A DNA stretch of 64,000 bases from Methanobacterium petrolearium (GTDB lineage Archaea; Methanobacteriota; Methanobacteria; Methanobacteriales; Methanobacteriaceae), in NCBI RefSeq assembly GCF_017873625.1, contig NZ_JAGGKL010000009.1:45745-109744 (forward strand). The letters run 5' to 3'. The notes beneath the pieces are model-generated. The model was given only the letters and a program-made list of their open reading frames with translations, did no database searches and had not been told where the DNA came from. Both the position numbers and the translations under genes were made by a program. Positions 26,602 through 35,338 of this stretch are shown here, one piece after another (positions within the stretch are counted from its first letter, which is position 1; every line of letters starts with the position of its first letter).

Positions 26602-27447
26602 TTAATCTTTAAACGAACTCTGCTTCAGCATGTCGGCCACCTCAATATCAGAATGATGATACCTTACTTCCTCAGATATCCATTCTCCATGAATTGCTCC
26701 ATTGGGGCACCAGTTTAAGCAGGCAAAACATATCTCACAATGATGTTGCCATTGCGGCTTCTCCTCTATTATTCTAATATTATTCACAGGACAAACCTGT
26801 GAACAGGTTCCACATCCTTCACAATCATCATCAGTGTAAAAACGCTTATCTGATAACCATATTAACTGTTTGAAATCTGAATCTGATGATTCTGAGATTT
26901 TTTTGAAAAAGTTGAAAGTTTTGTTTTTATAATAGAAAAAAATTGGGGCCAATGCTATTTTAAGGGGTAATCCCATGGTTTCAAATTCTCCCTCATTTCG
27001 GGCTTTCACAAATTCATGGATAAATTCCAGCTTGTTATCCCACTCATCAAACAGTTTTTGTTGTTCTTTCACAGATACTGCCTCTATATTGCTTGGCATT
27101 TGCACAGTGAAGCCTGCAACAAGCTCACCTCCTCTTGATTCTATAATCTTCCCTAAATTTTCTATGGTGGCCGCAGAAAAACCACCGCAGGTGCAAATTG
27201 CGAATATATACTTTGAATTTGCGTTTTCAAGGTTTTCAACAAATCTTTGCACAATGCCGGGAATTCCATTGATAGCTGAAAAATGAACCGGGAAAACAAT
27301 CCCCACTACATCTGCATCTGTTCTTATATTTCCTCTATCCACTACCGATGCTATGGAAATCAGTTTTCCATCGATTTTCCTGGCAATATCCCTGGCTACA
27401 GTCAGTGAATTCCCTGTACCTGAAAAATAGTAGATTTCAGTGCCCAT
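26602..27447 (-). CDS. EFR1-type flavodoxin-ferredoxin fusion protein
   Basis: 281 residues from the ATG at 27447, which has GGGGGTTAACT before it; longer readings lack a site. Flavodoxin loop EIYYFSGTGNSLTVARDIAR (about 4-22), VGIVFPVHFSAINGIPGIVQ (about 51-70), and two [4Fe-4S] motifs CEGCGTCSQVCPVNNIRII (about 208-226) and CEICFACLNWCPNGAIHG (about 237-254). A clear paralogue of the gene at 25719 and of the remnant at 22884. It follows a flavodoxin gene (27482) after 34 bases, so an electron-transfer operon with that gene and the hydrolase at 27967 is likely. Confidence 0.88.
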   Translation of the reverse strand: MGTEIYYFSGTGNSLTVARDIARKIDGKLISIASVVDRGNIRTDADVVGIVFPVHFSAINGIPGIVQRFVENLENANSKYIFAICTCGGFSAATIENLGKIIESRGGELVAGFTVQMPSNIEAVSVKEQQKLFDEWDNKLEFIHEFVKARNEGEFETMGLPLKIALAPIFFYYKNKTFNFFKKISESSDSDFKQLIWLSDKRFYTDDDCEGCGTCSQVCPVNNIRIIEEKPQWQHHCEICFACLNWCPNGAIHGEWISEEVRYHHSDIEVADMLKQSSFKD

Positions 27448-27481
27448 AGTTAACCCCCATTTTAAAACTTTATAATAGATT

Positions 27482-27946
27482 TTAGAATAATACACTGAAT
27501 CTTCGAATTAACTCCTCAATTTTCTCATCAATGTTGCCTCTCCAGATTATGATGTCTGTTCCCACTACAGTTCCGCCTTTAGACTGGCAGATTTCTTTCA
27601 TTTTACTGATGGCCTTATTTCCACCGGTCCAGTTAAAAGGTAATCCTTTGGTGACAAAACAGGCAATTTTTTTATCTTGAAGGGATGAAATCTGCTCTAA
27701 ATAGGCTGCCATGACTGGTGCAAGGTTAAAGGCGTGTACTGGTGCACCAAAGATTATGGCATCATAATCAGTTACCTCAGGCGCGTTTTCAAACTTCACA
27801 TCCTTGGTTCCTGGAGGTGCATCCCCTACAGAAACCACCCGCTGAACATCCACTTCCTCTCCACCCGTTAAAAACTTATCCTGAAGTTTTAAAGCAACAG
27901 AATAGGTATTTTCACTTTGGGAATAAACTATAATCCCTATTTTCAA
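27482..27946 (-). CDS. Flavodoxin family protein
   Basis: 154 residues, a free-standing flavodoxin domain. GIIVYSQSENTYSVALKLQ (about 3-21) is the FMN phosphate loop, YDAIIFGAPVHAFNLAPVM (about 66-84) the ring-binding loop, and KKIACFVTKGLPFNW the next strand. The TTG start at 27946 is supported by GGAGGGGTTTAG. Encoded between the MBL-fold hydrolase and two EFR1 proteins, all in one direction with short gaps, it may pass electrons to one of them. Redox partner unknown. Confidence 0.87.
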   Translation of the reverse strand: MKIGIIVYSQSENTYSVALKLQDKFLTGGEEVDVQRVVSVGDAPPGTKDVKFENAPEVTDYDAIIFGAPVHAFNLAPVMAAYLEQISSLQDKKIACFVTKGLPFNWTGGNKAISKMKEICQSKGGTVVGTDIIIWRGNIDEKIEELIRRFSVLF

Positions 27947-27966
27947 AACTAAACCCCTCCTTTTTC

Positions 27967-28638
27967 TTATTCTTTTACCTCGGTTAGAAAATTCCCTGGG
28001 AATGGTTCCCCATGACCCGGGTAAACATTAACTATATCTAACTTCTTCAGTTTTTCAATACTGGTATAGGCAGCCTTTTTATCATCCATAATAGAATTTA
28101 AAGCTGGTTTATCTGTGTTGGTTAGTATATCTCCACAAAAAAGATCTCCTTGATCAGTTAGTATCCCTATGGAACCTAGGGAGTGGCCAGGAATATGGAT
28201 AATCCTTGCATTTAATCCATAGTCAACAAGATCATAGCCATCTTCAACATAAAAATCAGGCGTAAATCGATTTGATTTACTTAAACCCATGAAAGGTTTC
28301 ATTATTTTAGAAAGAGGATTGCCTTTCCTGTTCCATAGCATGTCTCCTTCTTGGACCATCCCCTCATCTTTCTGGTGCATGGCTATCTTGGTACCATATT
28401 TATCCCGTAGACATGCAGCATTCCCTGCATGGTCTGAATCTCCATGGGTTAACAGGATTAAATTAAGATTTCCTGTTTTACAACCTGCCGTTTCCAGCTG
28501 GTTTTCAATTTCAACACGATTTCCTGAAGTTCCAGTGTCTATTAAAACAAAATTATCATTATTTTTGATAAGATAACAGTTTACAGTAGCTAAACCTGCT
28601 AACATTTTTAATTTTATGGTTATGATTTCCAGTGGCAT
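27967..28638 (-). CDS. MBL-fold metallo-hydrolase
   Basis: 223 residues. The metal-binding signature LLTHGDSDHAGN (about 64-75, the HxxxDH core) is followed by IHIPGHSLGSIGIL (about 146-159), FCGDIL (about 167-172) with the bridging aspartate, and VNVYPGHGEPF near the end. This fits the glyoxalase II-like branch of the superfamily, usually with two metal ions and a thioester or similar substrate. It lacks the flavodoxin domain of the flavodiiron proteins, though a flavodoxin gene follows directly. GAGGGGATAAT before the ATG. Substrate unknown. Confidence 0.88.
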   Translation of the reverse strand: MPLEIITIKLKMLAGLATVNCYLIKNNDNFVLIDTGTSGNRVEIENQLETAGCKTGNLNLILLTHGDSDHAGNAACLRDKYGTKIAMHQKDEGMVQEGDMLWNRKGNPLSKIMKPFMGLSKSNRFTPDFYVEDGYDLVDYGLNARIIHIPGHSLGSIGILTDQGDLFCGDILTNTDKPALNSIMDDKKAAYTSIEKLKKLDIVNVYPGHGEPFPGNFLTEVKE

Positions 28639-28927
28639 ATTATCCCCTCAATTGGTAAAATAGTATGGGACCTCTCTCCATTTGAAACCGTTACTTAATT
28701 TTTTTTAACTAATTGTTATAATATTTATTCATCCTTTTTTGTAAGAATATCCTAAAATTCCTAGCTGGGAAAACATGTCACTTTCGGTAGTTTGATTTCC
28801 AAATAGCAGCAACTATTCTACGAACAATAATAATATTATTGATTTATTCTTTATAATTAAACAAGAAATAAACGAAATTAGGTTCCCAATATTTTTGCCC
28901 ATTTCAGAAAATATAGGATGTTTACCA

Positions 28928-29890
28928 ATGAAAATCCGCCTGAGACCATATTCCGAACTATTTATGAAAATATTAGGAATAACTTTACTTATCATAGGAT
29001 TGGTGGGTCTCTTTTATGGTCCATTAGAGATATACTGCTTTTATCTTTTTTCAGGTGGAGGTCCCTTCTATTATGAAGGTTTCCAGATTGGATCATTCTG
29101 GTTTGCCTATTTAACCATCCAAAATTCCGCATATTATATTGTAACATTTTTACTGATTCCCATAGGCATAGGAACAGTTGAATTGCAAAATTGGGCACGG
29201 AAACTTTCCTTGAATCTTCTGTATATATGGATTGTTTTAGGTATAAGTATAACGAGTAGTTTCATTTTTGCCCTTCCAGAATTTCTCAAAAACCTTAATT
29301 CTGCCATTTTTACTGTTATTTTGTTGTTTCTGGCTTTGTTCGGAATTATTATCCCTGCTGTTTTGATTAAAATTTATAAAAGCAAAAAATTAAAAAAAGT
29401 GTTTAAAAATAGAAGTGAAAACTTCATTGAGAGAATCCCTCAAAGCATATTACTAGTTTGCAGCCTTAACATTATTTTTATATTGATTCTTCATGCCAGT
29501 ACACTGTTTCAGTACATTTTTCCATTATTTGGAAAAATTATTCTCCAGAGAGAATCAGTTATTTATGTTACTATGGCCGTGTTTATCTTAGCTATTTTAA
29601 GCTATGGATTCTGGAAAAAGTATTTTTGGGCTTTTTATGGGCTTATCATCTATTATGGACTTATGTTAATCTCGATTATGATGACCTTCAGCAAATACTC
29701 CATTTTAGATATTATAGGTCTCTTAAATTTTCCTCCGTATGAACAGAGCCAGATGATTTCAGTTTTAACCCCTCTTCTAAATTTTAACCTAACAGCACTT
29801 TTTGGTTCATTTTTAGTTTTTACACTTTTATCAGCCATTTATTCCAGAAAATATTTCCACAATGTAATTTTAAACTTGAAAAATAAATAA
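28928..29890 (+). CDS. Polytopic membrane protein, unknown function
   Basis: 320 residues from the ATG at 28928, chosen because AGGATG lies eight bases before it; an upstream TTG has no such site. About eight hydrophobic segments, clustered in two halves separated by a basic loop (KIYKSKKLKKVFKNRSE, about 155-171). No conserved motif or family recognised. It is the only forward gene between two leftward blocks, and the 289 bases upstream to the MBL gene contain no other gene, only AT-rich DNA that should carry both divergent promoters. Confidence 0.7.
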   Translation: MKIRLRPYSELFMKILGITLLIIGLVGLFYGPLEIYCFYLFSGGGPFYYEGFQIGSFWFAYLTIQNSAYYIVTFLLIPIGIGTVELQNWARKLSLNLLYIWIVLGISITSSFIFALPEFLKNLNSAIFTVILLFLALFGIIIPAVLIKIYKSKKLKKVFKNRSENFIERIPQSILLVCSLNIIFILILHASTLFQYIFPLFGKIILQRESVIYVTMAVFILAILSYGFWKKYFWAFYGLIIYYGLMLISIMMTFSKYSILDIIGLLNFPPYEQSQMISVLTPLLNFNLTALFGSFLVFTLLSAIYSRKYFHNVILNLKNK

Positions 29891-29974
29891 TTTAAAGGAA
29901 TAATTTGAAGAAAAAAGGTTAAAAACCCCTGAATAGGGTCATATTTTACCAAATGTTGCGGGCTTTCCTCAGAT

Positions 29975-31734
29975 TCATTGCCCCCCATCATCTGGACTTA
30001 TTTTGATTACCTCTAACTCATGGATGTACTTATCTCCACGCATTGCAGATAATATGGCAGCCATGGCACAGAATAATGCTCCAATGTAGAATGAAACTCT
30101 CAGTGAGGGCATGAAGGCTTCAGCCAGGGTAGATGGGAACCAAGATGTTCCAGTGAGTGTGGTTAATGTGGAAGCAGGTATTTGACTAACCACTGATGAT
30201 GGTACACTACTCAGGATGGTTTCAACTGGGTTGTAACCTAAAAATGCTGAAAACAATGCCCCTGTGGGTGGTATGTTACTTAGGACCGGGGTGAGTTGTG
30301 CTGCGCCAATATTGGCCAGAAACGATGCTAAGGCATCTGGAAAACGTTGGGTGATCCCTACAATGACAATGGTAAAGAATATGGCCATGCTTGCTGTGAA
30401 TGCAGTGTTCATTATGGTGGTCAGCATCCCAGATGCTATTCCCCTTTCTTGTGGTGGTACAGAATTCATTATGGATGCACTGTTTGGAGATCCGAACATT
30501 CCACTGCCTAATCCCATAAAAAATAGGGCTAAGGCGAATTCCAGGTAGTTGAAGTTGTAAGAGAGTGTTGCTAATATCAAGAAACCAATGGTGTTCATTA
30601 CCATTCCTAGAGTGGCGATCCAGCGGGGACCGTACTTAAATCTGAAAGCATTCCTGAGATTGGTCCCATGATGATCACCCCTATGGTTAGAGGTAACATG
30701 TAAACTCCTGCCCAGAATGGTGTGGATTCATAGCTGTATCCATGTAAAGGAAGCCATATTCCCTGCAGGAGAAGTATCAACATGAACATCATCCCCCCTC
30801 TGCTCAAAGAGCTTAAAAACCCGGCAAGGTTGGCATAGGTGAACATTTTTATCTTGAATAAGTCCAATCGGAACATGGGATTTTCCACCTTACTTTCCAC
30901 CACAGGGAATAAGGCCGGGAGGATGAAACCAGTTATCATTGCCACCATTACCCAGGGATTGTTCCATCCCATGGCATTATTACCGTAGGGCATGAGACCA
31001 TAGGTTACTCCTAAAAGTAGTGTGGTTATACCTGAGACGAATATAACATTTCCCCAGATATCCAGTTTGGTTTTAGGTGCGCGAAGGGATATTTCTTTAA
31101 GTTTGAATGTGGACCAAAGTGTTCCTAAAATACCGAAGGGCACGCTTACCAGGAATATGTATCTCCAGTTGAATACTGCCAGTATTCCTCCTAAAAGGAG
31201 ACCTATGAACTGGCCAGACATGAGAGCTACCATGTTTATACCCAATGCTTTCCCTCTTTCACTGACTGGGAATGCATCAGTGAGTATGGCGGAGCTGTTG
31301 GCCATGGTAAGGGCACTGCCCACGGCCTGAACAATTCTAAACAGGATGATCTCCATGGCCCCAGCATCACCAGTGGATGGTGTCAAGTAAAGCAGGATGG
31401 ATCCTATGGTAAATATGAGAAATCCAAGTTTGAAAAGCTTAACCCGTCCGTGTATATCTGAAAGACGTCCAAAACTTAAAAGCAGAGTGGCTGTTACCAA
31501 CCCATACCCCATAAGTATCCATAAAAGATACTGGAAAGAAGTTAAGGGATTAATTTGAATACCGTTAAAGATGGCAGGAAGTGAAATCAAGGTTATACTC
31601 CCGTTGATCATTCCCATCAATGATGCAATGATAACATTGGATAAAGCTATCCATTTGTAGTCAAAACCATGCCCGTTTCCATCTTGTGACGGGTTGAGAG
31701 GCGAATTGCCCCCTTTAGCAATGTTATTACTCAT
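29975..31734 (-). pseudogene. DHA2-type MFS drug efflux transporter, split by a frameshift
   Basis: Two frames together encode one 14-helix EmrB/QacA-type transporter. The first (31734-30607, 375 residues) has the MFS motif GRLSDIHGRVKLFKLG and ends in an alien tail after MGPISGMLSD; the second (start of meaning near 30640, to 29975) resumes with RFKYGPRWIATLGMVM and GSGMFGSPNSASIMNSVPP. The shift falls at 30636-30644. A 4-base loss between tandem AGAT units (SDRF restored) would explain it. It is coupled to a MarR gene upstream. If the base error is only in the assembly, the gene is intact. Confidence 0.8.
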
Positions 31735-32212
31735 TCAAGTTTTCCCCAGCATCACGCAGCTTGTTCAAACCTTTTATAGTCCGGTTTTTCAAAAAATCAC
31801 TTATTCGTTGTCTTTCTTCTTCACTGAGGTCTTTATTCATTACATCTTCCCAATCTGAAATTATAGTCCAGATCTCGGGCATCAATGCTTTTCCCTCTTC
31901 GGTGATGTAAAGGAGGTATCTTCTGCGGTTTTTTGGATCAGTCTTTCGGCAGATGAATCCATTGTCTTCTAATTTTTTCACACCACGGGCCACAGTTCCC
32001 TTGTCTATGAAAAAATGGGTGGCCAGATCTTCCTGCGTCTGTCCTTCTTTTTTATATAACCCAATTAAATAAAGAGATTGACTAGCGGTGACGTTTAAAT
32101 CTTTCATTTTATTGTTTAAATACATCATACGAGTTCTGTGAATTATGGAGATAAGAATACCCAGTGGAATATCAGTTAAGTCTTCTTCGATTATTTTTTC
32201 AATCTTATGCAT
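31727..32212 (-). CDS. MarR family transcriptional regulator
   Basis: 161 residues from the ATG at 32212, with AGGGGACTAAAAATC before it. The MarR winged helix is plain: MKDLNVTASQSLYLIGLYKK, QEDLATHFFIDKGTVARGVK (recognition helix about 62-81), NGFICRKTDPKNRRRYLLYI (wing). N- and C-terminal helices mediate dimerisation. Its stop overlaps the ATG of the efflux transporter by eight bases, a typical arrangement in which MarR represses the pump and its own gene and is released by a drug. With the pump frameshifted, the regulator may be a leftover. Confidence 0.9.
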   Translation of the reverse strand: MHKIEKIIEEDLTDIPLGILISIIHRTRMMYLNNKMKDLNVTASQSLYLIGLYKKEGQTQEDLATHFFIDKGTVARGVKKLEDNGFICRKTDPKNRRRYLLYITEEGKALMPEIWTIISDWEDVMNKDLSEEERQRISDFLKNRTIKGLNKLRDAGENLNE

Positions 32213-32467
32213 GATTTTTAGTCCCCTGTTTTGAAAAAATGGTTTTGATAAATTCATCGTATGGTTTTTTTTTAAGAATCCAGGAAGTAGTAACAGTTAG
32301 CCGTTAACCCTATATAAATATGTTGACTATGCAACAATTGTTTATGCAACATGAGTGATTTTAATCTATATGTCGGTTTTGAATAACTAAAAATCGTAAC
32401 ATTTACAATGCCCAAGCCGTTGAGTGTTAAAAAAGATTGAAATAAATTTAACCAAAAAATCGATGAT

Positions 32468-33082
32468 TTAAAACTCTTTAACCATCACTGTTCTCTTTTC
32501 ATTGGTGTAAAACCCATTTTTAAGATAAAAACTTTCAGCAGGTATACTTTTATTGGTAAGCAATGTTAAACGAGTGTACCCCATGTCAAAAAGAACTTTC
32601 CCAACTAAGTCTAACGTTTTGGTTCCAATACCTTCACTTTGCTTATTGTTTTCAACAAAAAATTCATCTATAAAAAATTCGTTACCCATCCACCCTGATC
32701 GCCGATGCCCCAGACATACTGCCACGATATTAGAGTTTTCACAGTATATGAATCCTTCAAAAACTGGATTCCCAATGAGTTCCTTCAAATAATTTCGTGC
32801 CTGATCCAGGGAGGTCCATTCATCGTACCATGGATCTGCTGAAAACACTGATTTAAATAGTTGTGTACATTCATCCAGATCATCCCAGGAAAATCGCCTG
32901 AATTCAAAATTACTACTACTATAAAACTGGTTTAAAACTCCATTTTCCATGTTATCATTGAAAAAATAAATCCCATGATTTTTCAATGAATTGTTCTTGA
33001 AATGTTCCATTAAAACGTTGCTTTCAAAATGATTTTTCAATGGATTGCTGGAAAAATGGTCTTTAATTGTTTTTATGGGCAT
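32468..33082 (-). CDS. GNAT family N-acetyltransferase with a repetitive N-terminus
   Basis: 204 residues. The GNAT core lies in residues 55-204: FRRFSWDDLDECTQLF, the acetyl-CoA loop NKQSEGIGTKTLDLV (about 152-166) and the final AESFYLKNGFYTNEKR. The first 40 residues are unlike the family and consist of imperfect repeats (PLKNHFESN, LMEHFKNN, SLKNHG). True translation may therefore start at Met 45 (MENGVL), but the ATG at 33082 follows the upstream methyltransferase by only five bases. Last gene of the operon headed by PadR at 37059. Acceptor unknown. Confidence 0.82.
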   Translation of the reverse strand: MPIKTIKDHFSSNPLKNHFESNVLMEHFKNNSLKNHGIYFFNDNMENGVLNQFYSSSNFEFRRFSWDDLDECTQLFKSVFSADPWYDEWTSLDQARNYLKELIGNPVFEGFIYCENSNIVAVCLGHRRSGWMGNEFFIDEFFVENNKQSEGIGTKTLDLVGKVLFDMGYTRLTLLTNKSIPAESFYLKNGFYTNEKRTVMVKEF

Positions 33083-33087
33083 TTTTT

Positions 33088-33657
33088 TTAATCCCCCTTC
33101 TTTGCGAAAATTACGAATAACTGATCCTGGAGAAAATCTTCTTTTTCCAGAGGATAAAATCCGGCACTATCCAGAACATCTAAAAGAATGTTAATAGGTG
33201 TGTAATGTCCGAACAGTCCTGTGAAACTGAATTTTTTCTTCTGATAATCAATGATGGCTATTTTGCCCTTATCTTCTAGAAATTTTCCAATGGATTTAAA
33301 ATATTTTACTGGTTCAAAGAGGTGATGGAATACGTTTCTTAAAAAAAATAGGTCAACTTTTTCAGGTAAGTCTATCCCCTGTGGCTGGGCCAGTATAGTT
33401 TTTACATTATTGATTCTTTCTTTTTCAAGGTTCCTGACTATATAGTCAAGGGATTTCTGGTTAACATCAATAGCATAGACCTGACCTTCTTTTCCCACTT
33501 TCTTGGCAAATTTACAGGCAAAATATCCACCACCGGATCCAATATCTGCTACCACCATTCCATTTTTAAGATTGAGGTGTTCAATGATGGTTGAGGATTT
33601 ATTTTTTGTTGAAGAAGCTTCCCTATTTAACATCTTCAATCGAAATTCACTGAACAT
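33088..33657 (-). CDS. Class I SAM-dependent methyltransferase
   Basis: 189 residues. VVADIGSGGGYFACKFAKKV (about 35-54) is SAM motif I with GSGGG instead of GCGTG, then YAIDVNQKSLDYI at strand 2 and VDLFFLRNVFHHL (about 106-118) at strand 4. Its size and the FHHL motif resemble small Methyltransf_31-type enzymes; substrate unknown. AGGGGGTTAAGA precedes the ATG. It sits 10 bases downstream of the QueG-like domain gene and five bases upstream of the acetyltransferase gene, so it is part of one tight operon. Confidence 0.87.
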   Translation of the reverse strand: MFSEFRLKMLNREASSTKNKSSTIIEHLNLKNGMVVADIGSGGGYFACKFAKKVGKEGQVYAIDVNQKSLDYIVRNLEKERINNVKTILAQPQGIDLPEKVDLFFLRNVFHHLFEPVKYFKSIGKFLEDKGKIAIIDYQKKKFSFTGLFGHYTPINILLDVLDSAGFYPLEKEDFLQDQLFVIFAKKGD

Positions 33658-33667
33658 TCTTAACCCC

Positions 33668-34135
33668 CTAATCTTTTTTATAAAATGCTTTTAAAGGTGC
33701 ATTAGTCATTACAGTTCCCCAGTTAACCATTGAACCTACTTCTGGCGTTATTAATTGGTTTTTTTCAATTTTTCCCATGTTTGCCAGGCTTGCCACTACT
33801 TCGTGGAATGAAGTATCATTCCCATCAGTTGTTCTTGATTTAGGCATGGTAAACGTCCTATATCCTTCATTTTCTAATAATTCACTTAATTGTGAAGTGA
33901 TTAATTTTAATTGACAGTTTGTTTGACGGTGAAGCTTTTTATAACTTTTTTTTAACCCGTCAGAGATCAAATAAGGTAATGTAATACCTACAGATATCGC
34001 TCGAGGGTATTCCATGATCAATGTATTGTATTTTTCTATCACGGTGTTTTCTAAATGAGACAGATCCACTATTCCTAAAAAATAGTCTTCACATTCTGTT
34101 TCAATGGAATTTCTTATTGCCAGTTCAAATTTCAT
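33668..34135 (-). CDS. Stand-alone QueG-like N-terminal domain without iron-sulfur motifs
   Basis: 155 residues. It aligns by eye with the N-terminal part of the iron-sulfur proteins at 45034 and 43030: FLGIVDLSHL, YPRAISVGITLPY (compare YPLGISLGIRIM), a GYRTFTMPKS segment and ITPEVGSMVNWGTVMTNAPL (compare LITPEAGPRVRWITILTDAPL). All cluster-binding cysteines of QueG-type proteins are absent, because the protein ends where the ferredoxin domain would begin. It retains the fold but cannot be a normal epoxyqueuosine reductase. GGAGGTGATAAAAAT before the ATG is very strong, so it is translated. 14 bases downstream of the ABC permease gene. Confidence 0.72.
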   Translation of the reverse strand: MKFELAIRNSIETECEDYFLGIVDLSHLENTVIEKYNTLIMEYPRAISVGITLPYLISDGLKKSYKKLHRQTNCQLKLITSQLSELLENEGYRTFTMPKSRTTDGNDTSFHEVVASLANMGKIEKNQLITPEVGSMVNWGTVMTNAPLKAFYKKD

Positions 34136-34149
34136 ATTTTTATCACCTC

Positions 34150-35337
34150 CTATCTGGTCATTGATTTTCTAAATAGTGGTACTGCAATGGCCATGGTAAC
34201 CACACCAAATGCTACCAGTATGAGCATCTGGAATAGGACATCACCAATTCCTGCGTTTAAAAGAATTATTTTACGCATTGCATCGGCAGCGTAGGTGAGG
34301 GGGATGAATTTGGAAATATCCTGCATGAACCATGGCATCTGCTGTAAAGGGTAGAAAATACCCCCCAGGAATATCATGGGAAACATCAACAGATTTACAA
34401 TCATGGTTCCTGATGCCTGATCTCCCGACATGGAAATTGCCAGAATTCCCAGGCCTATGAAGCTGAATATTCCCAAAAGTAGCATGAAAAATGCCAGTAA
34501 AAGGTTCCCCTGGATGGTAACTCCAAACAATAACATGGCCATTGCCAGTATTATCACACATTGTACAAATCCCCGGGTGCAGAGGGCAGCTGTTTTACCA
34601 ATTATAACCGATATCTGGCTGATTGGTGCGGATAACATGCCATCGAAGGTTCCCATTTCCTTTTCCTTTGAGATGGCTTCTGGAATTCCTGTCATCACCG
34701 TCATCATAACGATCATGATCATGAGCCCTGGTGCCAGGAAGTTGAAGTAGTTAGTTTCACCAGGTATGGTGGTAGACACATTCAGTACGTAAGGAAAAAT
34801 CATAACTTGCGGATTGATCTGTTGATCTGTGTCTTTAGCAAGTTGTAATACGTTAGCCTGAGCTTTCATATCATTCAAACCACTTAATATCCCTGATAAT
34901 GCCTGTTGAACTTGTACAGAACTCTGAGGGTTGCTGTTGTCAATGTATACTGTGAAATCTCCTGATTTCCCATTGGTTATGTTATCTGAGAATCCTGAAG
35001 GTATTATGAATGTGCCATATATTTTTCCCTGGTTGATGGCAGTTTTGGCGTCATCTACACTGGAATAATTTATGAAATCCATGGAACTGGTGTTTTGGTT
35101 TATTAGATTAAGTTGGGCCAGGAATTCGTCACTTCCCTGACCATGGTCCAGGTTTACTATTCCCATGGGCATGTGCTGCTGGGTGCCTCCGCTGGGGAAT
35201 ATAAACCCAAACATCAGGAGGAATATTAGGGGCATCATGAAAAGAGCAGCCAATTGCATGCGGTTTCTTCTGAATTCCAGCATGTCCTTGGCCATTACAT
35301 GGTAACTGTCCTTGAATATTTTACTAATATTCATCAT
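34150..35337 (-). CDS. ABC-2 type exporter permease (DrrB-like, with large external domain)
   Basis: 395 residues: first helix about 27-47, an extracytoplasmic domain about 50-205, then five helices to the C-terminus. FISKEKEMGTFDGMLSAPISQ-like text (SKEKEMGTFDGMLSAPIS, about 222-239) is the conserved cytosolic loop of the YhhJ/DrrB group, and FMLLLGIFSFIGLGILAIS follows. Its start lies one base after the ATPase stop (TGAGATGATG), so the two are coupled. The exported substrate is unknown; relatives export drugs, antibiotics or lipids. Confidence 0.92.
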   Translation of the reverse strand: MMNISKIFKDSYHVMAKDMLEFRRNRMQLAALFMMPLIFLLMFGFIFPSGGTQQHMPMGIVNLDHGQGSDEFLAQLNLINQNTSSMDFINYSSVDDAKTAINQGKIYGTFIIPSGFSDNITNGKSGDFTVYIDNSNPQSSVQVQQALSGILSGLNDMKAQANVLQLAKDTDQQINPQVMIFPYVLNVSTTIPGETNYFNFLAPGLMIMIVMMTVMTGIPEAISKEKEMGTFDGMLSAPISQISVIIGKTAALCTRGFVQCVIILAMAMLLFGVTIQGNLLLAFFMLLLGIFSFIGLGILAISMSGDQASGTMIVNLLMFPMIFLGGIFYPLQQMPWFMQDISKFIPLTYAADAMRKIILLNAGIGDVLFQMLILVAFGVVTMAIAVPLFRKSMTR

Positions 35338-35338
35338 C

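Noticed and set aside
27967..28638. Reading the MBL hydrolase and flavodoxin as a split flavodiiron protein
   Set aside because: The metal motif and C-terminal PGHGEPF fit a glyoxalase II-like hydrolase and its diiron ligand pattern is not shown.
34271..34750. Frames on both strands inside the ABC permease at 34150
   Set aside because: Shadows of a strongly supported permease.
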